Shown: one piece after another, positions 35,557 through 43,977 of the stretch
Position numbering within the stretch: position 1 is the stretch's first letter
Layout of the letters: each line of letters opens with the position of its first letter
Translations under genes and position numbers: made by a program
Assembly (NCBI RefSeq): GCF_001612685.1
Contig: NZ_BDAY01000040.1
Span: 38,323-102,322, forward strand
DNA from: Nocardia altamirensis NBRC 108246
GTDB taxonomy: Bacteria > Actinomycetota > Actinomycetes > Mycobacteriales > Mycobacteriaceae
Direction of reading: 5' to 3'
Length of the DNA stretch: 64,000 bases
The notes under the pieces: generated by a model
What the model was told of the DNA's origin: nothing
What the model saw: only the letters and a program-made list of their open reading frames with translations
The model's database searches: none

Positions 35557-36273
35557 TTAGGAATTACTCCTGAATTTGGCGGCCTGCAGCGCGACGGAGT
35601 CGAGGAGAAGTTCGAGACCGAGTTCGAAACGATCGTCGTGGATGGCCTCGGCGAAGTGCGGCAGAGCGGCTGCCAGATGCGGGTAGTCCGCCGGTGTCGC
35701 GGCCAGGTATTCGCGCGTTGTCGCCGCGAGGTCACCGGCACGGGCCCGCTCGTCCAGGCCCTGGGTGATGGCTTCGAGTGCGGTGGACCCGAGGACCAGA
35801 TGGGCGAAGCCGAGATAGGAGCGGGCGGCGGTGCGGTCGTCCATCCCGGCGGCTTTGAGGGCACCGAGGCCGAGGTCGACGATGCGGAACTCGGCCTCGC
35901 CGCGGGTGACGCGAGCAGCGGCCAACGGTGCCAGGCGCGGATGGGTGAGGTAGGCGCGACGGACGCCGAGTGCGAGCCGGCGCAGTGTGGCGCGCCAGTC
36001 CGGTGAGGGCTCGATATCGGCGACGGCTTGGGCGAGCAGCTGATCTGCCAGTGCCAGGAGTAGTTCATCCATGCTGCGGAAATGCCGGTAGATGGCGGTG
36101 TGGTCGACGCCGAGATCGGCACCGAGGGCTCGGATCGTCAGCTTGTCGGGGCCCTTCCGCTCGACCAGCTCCATCGCGGCGTTCAGCAGCACATCGCGGC
36201 TGAGAAAGCGGGCTTTCCCGGCGTCTGCTGCCTTCTCGCCCGATGCGTTCTGGGTCCCCTTTTTCGCGGCCAC
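35557..36273 (-). CDS. TetR family transcriptional regulator
   Basis: A 238-residue TetR-type protein. HTH: LLNAAMELVERKGPDKLTIRALGADLGVDHTAIYRHFRSMDELL at residues ~29-72; the remainder is a helical TetR_C-like ligand domain. The N-terminus has a Lys-rich extension of ~20 residues. It is divergent from two amidohydrolase genes, and two palindromes lie in the intervening 134 bp, so it very probably represses them and itself, with a hydrolase substrate as likely inducer. Confidence 0.92.
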   Translation of the reverse strand: MAAKKGTQNASGEKAADAGKARFLSRDVLLNAAMELVERKGPDKLTIRALGADLGVDHTAIYRHFRSMDELLLALADQLLAQAVADIEPSPDWRATLRRLALGVRRAYLTHPRLAPLAAARVTRGEAEFRIVDLGLGALKAAGMDDRTAARSYLGFAHLVLGSTALEAITQGLDERARAGDLAATTREYLAATPADYPHLAAALPHFAEAIHDDRFELGLELLLDSVALQAAKFRSNS

Positions 36274-36301
36274 CCTCGTAGTATGTCAGATTGCCCACAC
36301 T

Positions 36302-36322
36302 GTTGTCACCATTGGTGACAAC
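36302..36322. promoter_or_regulatory. perfect palindrome, probable operator
   Basis: Arms GTTGTCACC and GGTGACAAC around ATT, in the divergent region between the TetR gene and the amidohydrolase operon. It lies 29 bp from the tetR start. Confidence 0.75.
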
Positions 36323-36323
36323 T

Positions 36324-36348
36324 ATGTTGACACCTTCGGTGCCGACAT
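36324..36348. promoter_or_regulatory. second, imperfect operator-like palindrome
   Basis: Arms ATGTTGACACC and GGTGCCGACAT around TTC, matching at 9 of 11 positions and sharing the GTTGNCACC core of the site next to it. The pair could bind two TetR dimers side by side. Confidence 0.6.
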
Positions 36349-36407
36349 GCATGCTGTGCTTGGAAATCTCTTTGGGTCAGCAGCATCAGTGATCGAGGAG
36401 GGCCGAG

Positions 36408-37262
36408 ATGGTGGTAGACGCTCACTTTCACCTGTGGGATATCTGGCGGCACGACTACCCACATCCCGATGACCCCGCGGTCCAATCGTCGCGACACCTC
36501 GTCGGGCCGATGGAGTTCACAGCGGTGACCGCACCACATCGGATCGAGGCGGCCGTCTTGGTACAGGCGCTCGCCTCCGAGGAGGAAACCCGCTACCTGC
36601 TCGCGCATGCCGTCGCGAATCCGCTGATCGCCGGTGTCGTCGGCTGGGTCGACCTGACCGCACCCGACGTGGACGCACGGCTGGCTGCGCTGAACTGCAT
36701 CGCCCTGACGGGCATTCGGCACCCCGTATGCGATGAGCCAGATCCATGTTGGCTACTCCGCGACGACGTCATGCGCGGCCTGCGCGCGCTCGGTGCGGCG
36801 GGACTGGTCTATGACCTGCACATCAGCGAACGCGAGTTGCCCGCCGCCATCGAGGCGGCCGCCCGGCTACCCGAGACGCGGTTCGTGGTCGATCACCTCG
36901 CCCTCCCCCGAATCGACGAAGGGGCGAGCGATCCATGGGCCGCGCACCTCAGTTTCCTTGCCACCCTTCCCAATGTCACCGCCAAATTGTCCGGCCTGAT
37001 CACCCAGGCGAACTGGACCTCGTGGACGACCGCCGACCTCGTCCCGTACACGCAGCACGCCATCGAGGTCTTCGGCCCGGACCGCCTGATGTTCGGTTCC
37101 GACTGGCCGACCAGCGCCCTGGCCGCCCCTTACGAGCAAGTCCTCGAGACCGCCGAGGCTCTCCTGAACGGCTTGAACCCTGCCGAGCGTGCCGCCGTCA
37201 TGGGCAACACCGCGCGCCGCGTCTACTGCCTCCCCGCCCGGCACGCGGCGCACACGGAATAG
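36408..37262 (+). CDS. amidohydrolase family protein (COG3618-type)
   Basis: A 284-residue TIM-barrel metal-dependent hydrolase of the fuconolactonase/COG3618 type. Metal-binding start VVDAHFHLWD, central ALTGIRHPV, FVVDHLALP and the late FGSDWPTS with the catalytic Asp. A GAGGAGGG precedes the ATG. First of two hydrolase genes (107 nt before the second) opposite a TetR gene and its operators. Lactone or aromatic carboxylate hydrolysis is typical for the family; the actual substrate is unknown. Confidence 0.9.
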   Translation: MVVDAHFHLWDIWRHDYPHPDDPAVQSSRHLVGPMEFTAVTAPHRIEAAVLVQALASEEETRYLLAHAVANPLIAGVVGWVDLTAPDVDARLAALNCIALTGIRHPVCDEPDPCWLLRDDVMRGLRALGAAGLVYDLHISERELPAAIEAAARLPETRFVVDHLALPRIDEGASDPWAAHLSFLATLPNVTAKLSGLITQANWTSWTTADLVPYTQHAIEVFGPDRLMFGSDWPTSALAAPYEQVLETAEALLNGLNPAERAAVMGNTARRVYCLPARHAAHTE

Positions 37263-37368
37263 CGCGATCTCGAACCATGCCGAATGGCAGGACCCGAGGC
37301 GGTCCGCTACCGAGGGGACCTCGCCTCATCCGGGAACGGCCGGACATCACACCAGACTTGGAGACGCC

Positions 37369-38697
37369 ATGACCACCAGCTCAGCGCGAAATGTCTTGAT
37401 CATCAGGAACGTTCGAGTGTTCGACAGCAGAGCAGGCCGGTTGTCGACGCATCCGCAGGTGGTTGTCGTTCGTGACCACAGAATCGAAGCGGTGCAACCT
37501 CTCGGCCCGGTACCGGCGGCAGCGGAGCCAGGCGCCGTCGTGATCGAGGGCGACGGTCGCACGCTCACCCCGGGGTTGATCGATGCACACTGGCATGGGT
37601 TCATGGCCGCCGTGCCCAAGGAGGATCTCGCGACCGCCGATATCGGGTACGCCCATGTGCTGGCAGGCAGGACCGCGACACAGACACTGCGGCAAGGATT
37701 CACCACCGTGCGGGACATGGGTGGGCCGGTGTTCGGCCTCAAGCACGCCATCGACAATGGAAGTATCAGTGGGCCAAGGATTTTCCCGTCCGGCGCGATG
37801 ATCTCCCAAACCTCCGGCCACGGCGACTTCCGTCCGATCTCCGACCTCCCCAGGGGCCGCACCGGCGGGCGCGGCTTCGCCGAGGTGGCAGGAGTCGGAA
37901 TCGTCGCTGACGGCACCGCCGAGGTGTTACGCGCCGCCCGTGAACAACTCATGCAGGGAGCCAGTCAGCTCAAAGTCATGGCGGGCGGCGGCGTGGCCTC
38001 CGATCACGATCCGCTCGACGTCACCCAGTACGACGAAGCCGAACTGCGCGCGGCCGTCGAGGCAGCCGAAAACTGGGGGACTTACGTCGCGGTGCACGCC
38101 TACACTCCGCGCTCGGTGCGGCAGGCCATCCGCGCGGGAGCCAAGTCCATCGAACACGGCCAGCTGCTCGACGAAGCCACCGTCGAACTCATGGCAGCAC
38201 AAGGTGTTTGGTGGAGCCTGCAACCGTTCCTCGACGACGCGGACGCACCGCCGATGCCACCGGCCAACCGCGCGAAGCTGTTACAGATGGTGCGCGGCAC
38301 CGACAACGCCTACGGCATGGCCAAGAAATACGGCATGGCCGTCGCCTGGGGAACCGACATCCTCTTCTCCCCCGAACTTGTTGCCCGCCACGGACATCTA
38401 CTCGCCAAGATGACCCGCTGGTACACCGCCGCCGAAATCTTGACCATGGCCACCGCCACCAACGCCGACCTCCTCGCCCTGTCCGGCCCCCGCAACCCCT
38501 ACCCCGGTGAACTCGGCGTCATCAAACCCGGCGCCCTAGCCGACCTACTCCTCTTCGACGGCAACCCCCTCAAAGACATCACCCTCCTCGAACGCCCCGA
38601 ACAAGCCCTCACCCTCATCATCAAAGACGGCACCATCATCAAGAACACCCTCATCGAAACCCCAACGAGCCGAACGATTCACGCCTTCGCACAGTGA
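37369..38697 (+). CDS. amidohydrolase (imidazolonepropionase/prolidase-like)
   Basis: A 442-residue amidohydrolase of the Xaa-Pro dipeptidase/imidazolonepropionase-like group. Metal-site residues are in place: PGLIDAHWHG, the carboxylated Lys region LKVMAGGG, VAVHAYT, SIEHGQLL and VAWGTDI. The N- and C-terminal strands form the usual composite beta-sandwich (VRVFDSRAGRL; GALADLLLFDGNPLKDI). Start ATG at 37369. Cytosolic. Likely in one transcription unit with the preceding hydrolase, so both should process the same or sequential compounds. Confidence 0.9.
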   Translation: MTTSSARNVLIIRNVRVFDSRAGRLSTHPQVVVVRDHRIEAVQPLGPVPAAAEPGAVVIEGDGRTLTPGLIDAHWHGFMAAVPKEDLATADIGYAHVLAGRTATQTLRQGFTTVRDMGGPVFGLKHAIDNGSISGPRIFPSGAMISQTSGHGDFRPISDLPRGRTGGRGFAEVAGVGIVADGTAEVLRAAREQLMQGASQLKVMAGGGVASDHDPLDVTQYDEAELRAAVEAAENWGTYVAVHAYTPRSVRQAIRAGAKSIEHGQLLDEATVELMAAQGVWWSLQPFLDDADAPPMPPANRAKLLQMVRGTDNAYGMAKKYGMAVAWGTDILFSPELVARHGHLLAKMTRWYTAAEILTMATATNADLLALSGPRNPYPGELGVIKPGALADLLLFDGNPLKDITLLERPEQALTLIIKDGTIIKNTLIETPTSRTIHAFAQ

Positions 38698-38987
38698 GAA
38701 GGTGGCGTCGCCCAGCGCGCATACGTCTGCTCCGGGGTCACCGTGATCACGTCGAGTTGCTTCACCAACATCTCCGGCACCTGGCCGCCTGCGAAATGCT
38801 CGACGCTCGGCACTATGATCGCCTCAGCCGCCAGGCGGAATGCCTGGGCTTTCAGACGGGCCAGAGGTGGCCGCCCGAACTTCGGGTCATAGATCACCAT
38901 GTCGGCGAAGTCATATCCGAGACGTGTTGCAAGCCTGCGGATTCGGCTCTGGTCCCAAAGCTCTGCCGCCCCGGACAAACATAGCAA
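38679..38987 (-). CDS. resolvase-like conserved hypothetical, probably 5'-truncated
   Basis: An open frame of 102 residues from a TTG. Its core (WDQSRIRRLATRLGYDFADMVIYDP, LAAEAIIVPSVEHF, DVITVTPEQTYARW) resembles the small serine-recombinase-like proteins of Nocardia and mycobacteria that normally start with a GYLR strand. That strand and a proper start are missing here, so it is probably a fragment. The last 19 bp overlap the 3' end of the amidohydrolase gene on the other strand. Confidence 0.5.
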   Translation of the reverse strand: MLCLSGAAELWDQSRIRRLATRLGYDFADMVIYDPKFGRPPLARLKAQAFRLAAEAIIVPSVEHFAGGQVPEMLVKQLDVITVTPEQTYARWATPPSHCAKA

Positions 38988-39005
38988 GAGGAAGGACTTT
39001 CTACG

Positions 39006-39542
39006 GTGCTCCTGCGGCCTGGCGACGAGCCAAGACTATGGCCAACTCTGTTCGCCCACTGTCAGCGTTCGGCGTTCCATCTGGAGCAGCGAGACTCCTA
39101 CGCGGTACCAGAAGAGGCCGAACGGATTCGCCGCTATCTCTCCGGAGAGGAAGCGGTACCCGCGCCTAGCCGGGAATGGCCCGACCTCATCCATGAGGCC
39201 ACCAGCAGGGGCGTATCGATATCCAGAGTGCGAGTGGTTACCGTGCCGCACACCGACTATCACCGCTGGCTGCTTTCGGTTACCGGGGTACGGGTGAACG
39301 ATGGTGAAGATATCCGCTATCTGCCCCGCCACCTTGCGGGCGAAGTGCCCTCGGATGATTGGTGGCTCATGGACGCTGCACAGGTGGCGTTCAACCTGAC
39401 CACCGAGACTGGCGCGCCTGCCGGGCTCGCCCTGACTACCGATCCGCGAATTGCTGCCCACTGCGAGGGAGTACGCCAGCGCCTATGGAAGCCAGCAATC
39501 CCCTACGCCGACTACGTCAAAAGTGAATTCGCCAACCCGTGA
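39006..39542 (+). CDS. DUF6879 family protein
   Basis: A 178-residue protein of the actinobacterial DUF6879 family, from a GTG at 39006. Signature LFAHCQRSAFHLEQRDSY at residues 15-32, then EWPDLIHEATSRGVSISRVRVVTVPHTDYHRWLL and DWWLMDAAQVAFN. Such genes usually sit beside XRE-type regulators in actinobacteria; none is next to it here. The same frame continues after the stop into a decayed second copy. Function unknown. Confidence 0.82.
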   Translation: MLLRPGDEPRLWPTLFAHCQRSAFHLEQRDSYAVPEEAERIRRYLSGEEAVPAPSREWPDLIHEATSRGVSISRVRVVTVPHTDYHRWLLSVTGVRVNDGEDIRYLPRHLAGEVPSDDWWLMDAAQVAFNLTTETGAPAGLALTTDPRIAAHCEGVRQRLWKPAIPYADYVKSEFANP

Positions 39543-39722
39543 CGAATAGCGTTTACGACACCACTGGACCAACTGACCACGGAGGATTACGAGACTGCTA
39601 TCAAGGGCGCCCCGAGCGGAGAGGACCTACTTTCGGTGGAGTTCCGTCCAACTCGCGACCTATTGCGAGAGTGCCGACACGAAGCGTTCCGATTGGAGGT
39701 CCGGGACTCCGAGTACGGATGA
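39543..39722 (+). pseudogene. decayed DUF6879-like remnant
   Basis: Directly after the stop of the DUF6879 gene and in the same frame, 59 codons encode a protein-like sequence ending FRPTRDLLRECRHEAFRLEVRDSEYG before a stop. The segment LLRECRHEAFRLEVRDSEYG matches the LFAHCQRSAFHLEQRDSY motif of the gene upstream, i.e. the start of a second family member whose remaining ~130 residues are gone. No ribosome site or start was found. Confidence 0.5.
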
Positions 39723-39748
39723 TGTGTAGCCGCGGCCACGACTGTGGG

Positions 39749-40381
39749 TCAAGCGCCGCCCAATCGGGGCTTGTGCAGTTGCGGCTTGGTTCCTGTGGCG
39801 GGTCGGGCGGTGGTGCTCACTGGTTCTGGTACTACGGCGGTTTGGGTGTCGGTTCGGGCGGCGGCCTTGGCGTCGACCTCGCGGCGGGCGAAGGCGATGT
39901 CGCGGGCTGTGCGTACTGACAGGCGGCCGAGCGACGTGGCGGCGAAGAACAGGATGAGGGCGCCGAGACCGTAGAAGAAGGTCAGGTGCAAGGCGGCGCG
40001 TTTCAGGTCGGAGGTGGCGACCGGGTCGCCGAGGGTGCCGATGTTCAGCAGATCGGTCAGGAACGGTCCGATGATGAACCACAGGCCCGCTGCTGCGGCC
40101 AGCCATCCGCCGAAGCCGGCGATGAGGCGGTTGCGACTTGTCAGCATCAGCAAACCGCCGATGACCGCGGTGGCGCCGGGGAGTACCTCCAGCCAACCAC
40201 GCGCCGATGTCCACGCCCAGGAGTCGTCTGGCGTGAACGCGAAATCGAAGTAGGGCCCGAGGAACGGGATCAGTGCGCCCCAGATCCCCAGCAATAGCAC
40301 CGCGAGCCCGCCGAGGGCTCCCCGGCTACGCGGGATTCTGAGCGCCGGGCCTCGGTCTGCAGAAACGTTGTCGACGTTCAT
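39749..40381 (-). CDS. membrane protein with four predicted helices
   Basis: A 210-residue membrane protein. Hydrophobic segments lie at about residues 25-48, 65-85, 90-112 and 130-152, and the last ~55 residues are polar (Ala/Thr/Pro/Lys). The arrangement with WLEVLPGATAVIGGLLML resembles SPW-repeat-like proteins. The ATG at 40381 is chosen because GGAGG stands 5 nt before it; the ATG at 40393 lacks one. Function unknown. Confidence 0.75.
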   Translation of the reverse strand: MNVDNVSADRGPALRIPRSRGALGGLAVLLLGIWGALIPFLGPYFDFAFTPDDSWAWTSARGWLEVLPGATAVIGGLLMLTSRNRLIAGFGGWLAAAAGLWFIIGPFLTDLLNIGTLGDPVATSDLKRAALHLTFFYGLGALILFFAATSLGRLSVRTARDIAFARREVDAKAAARTDTQTAVVPEPVSTTARPATGTKPQLHKPRLGGA

Positions 40382-40438
40382 CAGAGCCTCCATTCATCGA
40401 AGTAGCTGCCCTTTACCGCCTACCCTCAGTTCACAGAC

Positions 40439-40457
40439 TTATGCACGGGTTGCATAA
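40439..40457. promoter_or_regulatory. inverted repeat between GT39 gene and membrane-protein gene
   Basis: Arms TTATGCA and TGCATAA around CGGGT. It lies 22 bp beyond the glycosyltransferase stop and 58 bp before the downstream start, so it may be an operator or a weak terminator. Confidence 0.45.
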
Positions 40458-40478
40458 AGGAGGCTACTCCCACGTCGC

Positions 40479-42425
40479 TCAGAGACTCAGTGGCGAGCTC
40501 AGGTCGTAGACGGTGGTGCCACCAACCGTCGTCGAGGCGAAATGGGTCTGCACCCACGTGGTGATCTGCTGGCCGACTGACTTCGTTCCCCCGCTGTTGT
40601 CCGCACCTCCGTCGGGGCCGCGTTCCGGGCCGTCGCCCGTTCGACCGTCGCGTCCTGGGCCGTCACTTCGAATGAAGTAGCGGATGTCGCCGCCCGCCAC
40701 GTATTGCTGGAATTGCGCCAGCGTGGGCGAGTTGTCCGAGCCACTGAAACCACCGATCGCCATCACCGATTTCCCGGTGTCCAGTTCCAGGCCGACTGCG
40801 CCGTGTGAGCCGACGGTGGCCGCGGCCCAGCGAGAGGTCGTGTCCTGCAACAAGGTTTCCAAGACAGTGTTGGTGCTTGTGTTGTCGCCTGGGCCACCGG
40901 GCATCCCCGCACTCGCGCCTACGGTGCTCGGACCGGAGGTGGGTATCGATCCCGAGTGTGGTTGTGCGGCAGTGTCGATCGCGTAGGCCGTGGTGCCACC
41001 GAGGCCGAACAGCAGCCCGGCGGTGACGAGTACGACGGTGAACTTGCGCAATTGGTGACCGCCTGCGATCAGCACCGCGGCGACGGCGAGAGCGCCGATC
41101 AGCAACACCCAGCGCAACCACGGCAGCCAGTCATGCGTGCGATCCAACAGGATGTAGTTCCAGATACCGGTCGCCACCACCATTGCGCCGAGCACCACCC
41201 GGGCGGCCAAATACTCTTTGCCGCGCCACAATTCGTACACGCTGATCGCGACGACCGCCGCGATCGCCGGGACAAGTGCCACGGTGTAGTACGGGTGGAT
41301 GGTGCCGCTCATGTAGCTGAATACCAGTCCGGTCGTCACCAGCCAGACGCCCCACAGCAGCAGTCCGGCGCGCGCGATCCCTGGCCAGCGTGCATGGTGT
41401 CCCGGACGGCTGAACCACAACCCTGCGACCAATCCGATCAGCGCTGCGGGCAGCAGCCAGGAGATCTCGGTGCCCATCGAGTCGCCGAACAGCCTGGTGA
41501 TGCCGGTGCTGCCGCCGAACGCAGCGTTGGCGCTTCCCCCACCCGGACCACCACCATTACCTTCGCCGCCGACAATGCGGCCGAGGCCGTTGTAGCCGAG
41601 CGCCAGTTCCCAGAGGCTGTTGTTCGTGGAGCCACCGATATAAGGCCGCGACGCCGCGGGCCACAGGCTGACCAGTGCGACAAACCAGCCGCCGGAAATC
41701 ACCATGGCGAGGCAGGCGATCAGCAGCTTGCCTATCCGTTTCCAGATGCCGCCGGGTGCGGCGACCAGGAACACCAACCCGAAGGCGGGAAGCACGAGGA
41801 ACGCTTGCAGAAGTTTGGTGAGGAAGGCGAATCCGACTGCCGTCCCGGCCAATACGAGCCAGCCCGTACTGCCGGACGCGGTGGCGCGCACCATGCAGTA
41901 GGCGGCGGCGACCAGCAGCAACACCAGCAGTGCGTCCGGGTTGTCGAACCGGAACATCAGCGCCGCAACAGGAGTCAGCGCGAGGATGGCACCGGCGAGC
42001 AGGCCTGCCCCATGTCCACTCCACCGTTTCACCGCGCTGTACAGCAATGCGACGGACCCGACGCCCATCAGCGCCTGCGGAACCAGCAACGACCATGGGC
42101 CGAACCCGAACAGCCTGCCGGACAACGCCATCACCCAGATCGCCGCGGGCGGCTTGTCTACGGTGATGGCGTTGCCCGCATCCAGCGAACCGAACAGCAG
42201 GGCCTTCCAACTCTGGGTGCCCGCTTGGACGGCGGCAGCGTAGAAGTCGTTGGCCCAGCCGGAGGCACCCAAGCCCCACAGATACAGCACCGCGGTGCCG
42301 ATCAGCAGCGCCGCGAGGCTCGGTCGAGCCCAGCGCGGTGCCCGGGACACCGGACGGCTCGGCCATTCGGTGTCCGGCGGGCGGGCGGCAGTCGTCATAC
42401 CGTCGATCGGGGCGGCAGTTGTCAT
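40479..42425 (-). CDS. glycosyltransferase family 39 / ArnT-like membrane protein
   Basis: A 648-residue polytopic protein of the PMT/ArnT-like family that transfers sugars from polyprenyl-phosphate carriers on the outer face of the membrane. Seen: WANDFYAAAVQAGTQSWKALLFGSLDAGNAITVDKPP near the N-terminus (typical), ALMFRFDNPDALLVLLL, about 11 hydrophobic segments to residue ~490, and a soluble C-terminal domain with YFIRSDG. Gly/Asn-rich loop GGEGNGGGPGGGSAN is low complexity. It starts 45 nt after the histidine kinase gene in the same direction, so may be in that operon. Confidence 0.9.
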   Translation of the reverse strand: MTTAAPIDGMTTAARPPDTEWPSRPVSRAPRWARPSLAALLIGTAVLYLWGLGASGWANDFYAAAVQAGTQSWKALLFGSLDAGNAITVDKPPAAIWVMALSGRLFGFGPWSLLVPQALMGVGSVALLYSAVKRWSGHGAGLLAGAILALTPVAALMFRFDNPDALLVLLLVAAAYCMVRATASGSTGWLVLAGTAVGFAFLTKLLQAFLVLPAFGLVFLVAAPGGIWKRIGKLLIACLAMVISGGWFVALVSLWPAASRPYIGGSTNNSLWELALGYNGLGRIVGGEGNGGGPGGGSANAAFGGSTGITRLFGDSMGTEISWLLPAALIGLVAGLWFSRPGHHARWPGIARAGLLLWGVWLVTTGLVFSYMSGTIHPYYTVALVPAIAAVVAISVYELWRGKEYLAARVVLGAMVVATGIWNYILLDRTHDWLPWLRWVLLIGALAVAAVLIAGGHQLRKFTVVLVTAGLLFGLGGTTAYAIDTAAQPHSGSIPTSGPSTVGASAGMPGGPGDNTSTNTVLETLLQDTTSRWAAATVGSHGAVGLELDTGKSVMAIGGFSGSDNSPTLAQFQQYVAGGDIRYFIRSDGPGRDGRTGDGPERGPDGGADNSGGTKSVGQQITTWVQTHFASTTVGGTTVYDLSSPLSL

Positions 42426-42470
42426 ACCTTCGATGGTTGTGTGGCCGACTATGTGCGCCGTTGGTCCTCG

Positions 42471-43976
42471 CTATGAGGCAGCTGTGTGCAATGGACCCGG
42501 CAGTCGCACGGTGAACTCGGTGTTGCCTGGAACGCTGTCCACTTCGATGGTTCCACCGTGCGCCTTGACCACCGCGGCCACGATGGCGAGCCCGAGGCCG
42601 GTGCTGCCCGTTCGCCGCGACCGAGACGAGTCGCCGCGAGCGAATCGTTCGAAGATCTCCGGCTGCAGCGCGGCAGGAATGCCTGGGCCGTCGTCGATCA
42701 CCCGCCATACCGCACCGCCGGATGCATCGGCCGTCAGTGCGGTGGTCACGGATGTGCCTGGGCCGGTGTGGGTTCGGGCGTTGGCGAGCAGATTGCTCAG
42801 CACCTGGTGCAGTCTCGCCCCGTCACCGGCCACCACCACGGGGTCGGCGGGCAGGTCGAGGTTCCATCGGTGGTCCGGGCCCGCGGCGTGCGCATCGCTC
42901 ACCGCGTCGACGGTCAACCTCGACAGGTCGACCGGTTGCTGTTCCAGCGGCCGGCCCGAATCCAGGCGCGCCAGTAGCAGCATGTCCTCGAGCAGGTGCG
43001 TCATCCGGCCGGTCTCCGATTCCACTCGGCCGAGCGCGTGCGCGACGACGGCGGGGACCTCGTCCCGGTTGCGTTGTGCGAGTTCGGCATAGCCGCGGAT
43101 CGCGGTGAGGGGCGTGCGCAATTCATGACTGGCGTCGGCGAGGAACTGGCGGACCCTGGTCTCGCTGGCTTGTCGCGCGCCAAGCGCCTCGGTGATGTGG
43201 TCGAGCATCCGGTTGAGCGCCGAACCCAATCGACCGACCTCGGTGCGCGGGGTGGCATCCGCAGCCGGAACCCGCACCGGCAGTGTCACTTCGCCGCGAT
43301 CCAGCCGCAGATCGGCGACCCGGTCCGCGGTGTCCGCGACCCGGTTCAGCGGGGTGAGCGCGCGGTGGACGATCAGCATGCCCACCGAGGCCGCCGCGAC
43401 CAGGGCAACCACCGTGACGGCCACCAAGACCAGCGCCAGCCGAATCAGCGTGGCCTGCACGTCCGCCAACGGCATTCCGATGACGATGATCTCGCCGGAC
43501 TGGTTGTACTCAGCGATCATGCGGTAGCTGCCCATGCCGCCGATGGCGCGGGTCGTCGGGTTCGCACCAACCGGTACCGCCGCCATCGCCGCACTCGCAG
43601 TGTCCGACAACGGCTCTCGGGAAGAACTGGAATTCAGTTCGCCGCCGGTGATGACCCTGCCGTTCTCGACGACGGCGCCGATGGTGCCGATGGGCTGGCC
43701 CGGCCGCCCGAGGAACTCGGGTCCCGGTCCGGTCACCGGGCCCATCGGTGGATCTCCCGGGGGCGGACCGGGGTCCCAAGTGACGTCGTGCGCCGTCCGC
43801 TGCACGACATCGATCAACTGGCTGTCCAGTCGGCTGGTCAGAAACTGTTGCAGCGCAAGCTCGGTCGCGACGCCGATGCCCGCACATACCACCGCGAGAA
43901 GTACCACCTGACCTACCAGGAGCCGCGCCCGCAGCGACCACGGCCGGCGCAACCAGCTTCGGCCCGGTGATCCCAT
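42471..43976 (-). CDS. sensor histidine kinase
   Basis: A 501-residue membrane kinase. First membrane segment LLVGQVVLLAVVCAGIGVA, an extracellular sensor of ~130 residues, second segment IRLALVLVAVTVVALVAAASVGMLIV, HAMP, dimerisation/phosphorylation helix FLADASHELRTPLTAIRGYAEL, then the ATPase domain with N-box LLANARTH, DDGPGIP and GSTGLGLAIV. The ATG at 43976 follows the regulator's stop after one base, so the two are co-translated. Signal unknown. Confidence 0.93.
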   Translation of the reverse strand: MGSPGRSWLRRPWSLRARLLVGQVVLLAVVCAGIGVATELALQQFLTSRLDSQLIDVVQRTAHDVTWDPGPPPGDPPMGPVTGPGPEFLGRPGQPIGTIGAVVENGRVITGGELNSSSSREPLSDTASAAMAAVPVGANPTTRAIGGMGSYRMIAEYNQSGEIIVIGMPLADVQATLIRLALVLVAVTVVALVAAASVGMLIVHRALTPLNRVADTADRVADLRLDRGEVTLPVRVPAADATPRTEVGRLGSALNRMLDHITEALGARQASETRVRQFLADASHELRTPLTAIRGYAELAQRNRDEVPAVVAHALGRVESETGRMTHLLEDMLLLARLDSGRPLEQQPVDLSRLTVDAVSDAHAAGPDHRWNLDLPADPVVVAGDGARLHQVLSNLLANARTHTGPGTSVTTALTADASGGAVWRVIDDGPGIPAALQPEIFERFARGDSSRSRRTGSTGLGLAIVAAVVKAHGGTIEVDSVPGNTEFTVRLPGPLHTAAS

Positions 43977-43977
43977 C

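Noticed and set aside
39539..39919. 126-codon plus-strand frame starting with GTG at 39539
   Set aside because: Composition is not protein-like and it runs antisense into the membrane-protein gene; the frame one base later shows the DUF6879 remnant.
42250..43970. Long plus-strand frames opposite the histidine kinase
   Set aside because: Shadow frames: the minus strand carries intact HAMP, H-box and ATPase motifs, whereas these translate to Arg/His/Gly-rich sequence without motifs.
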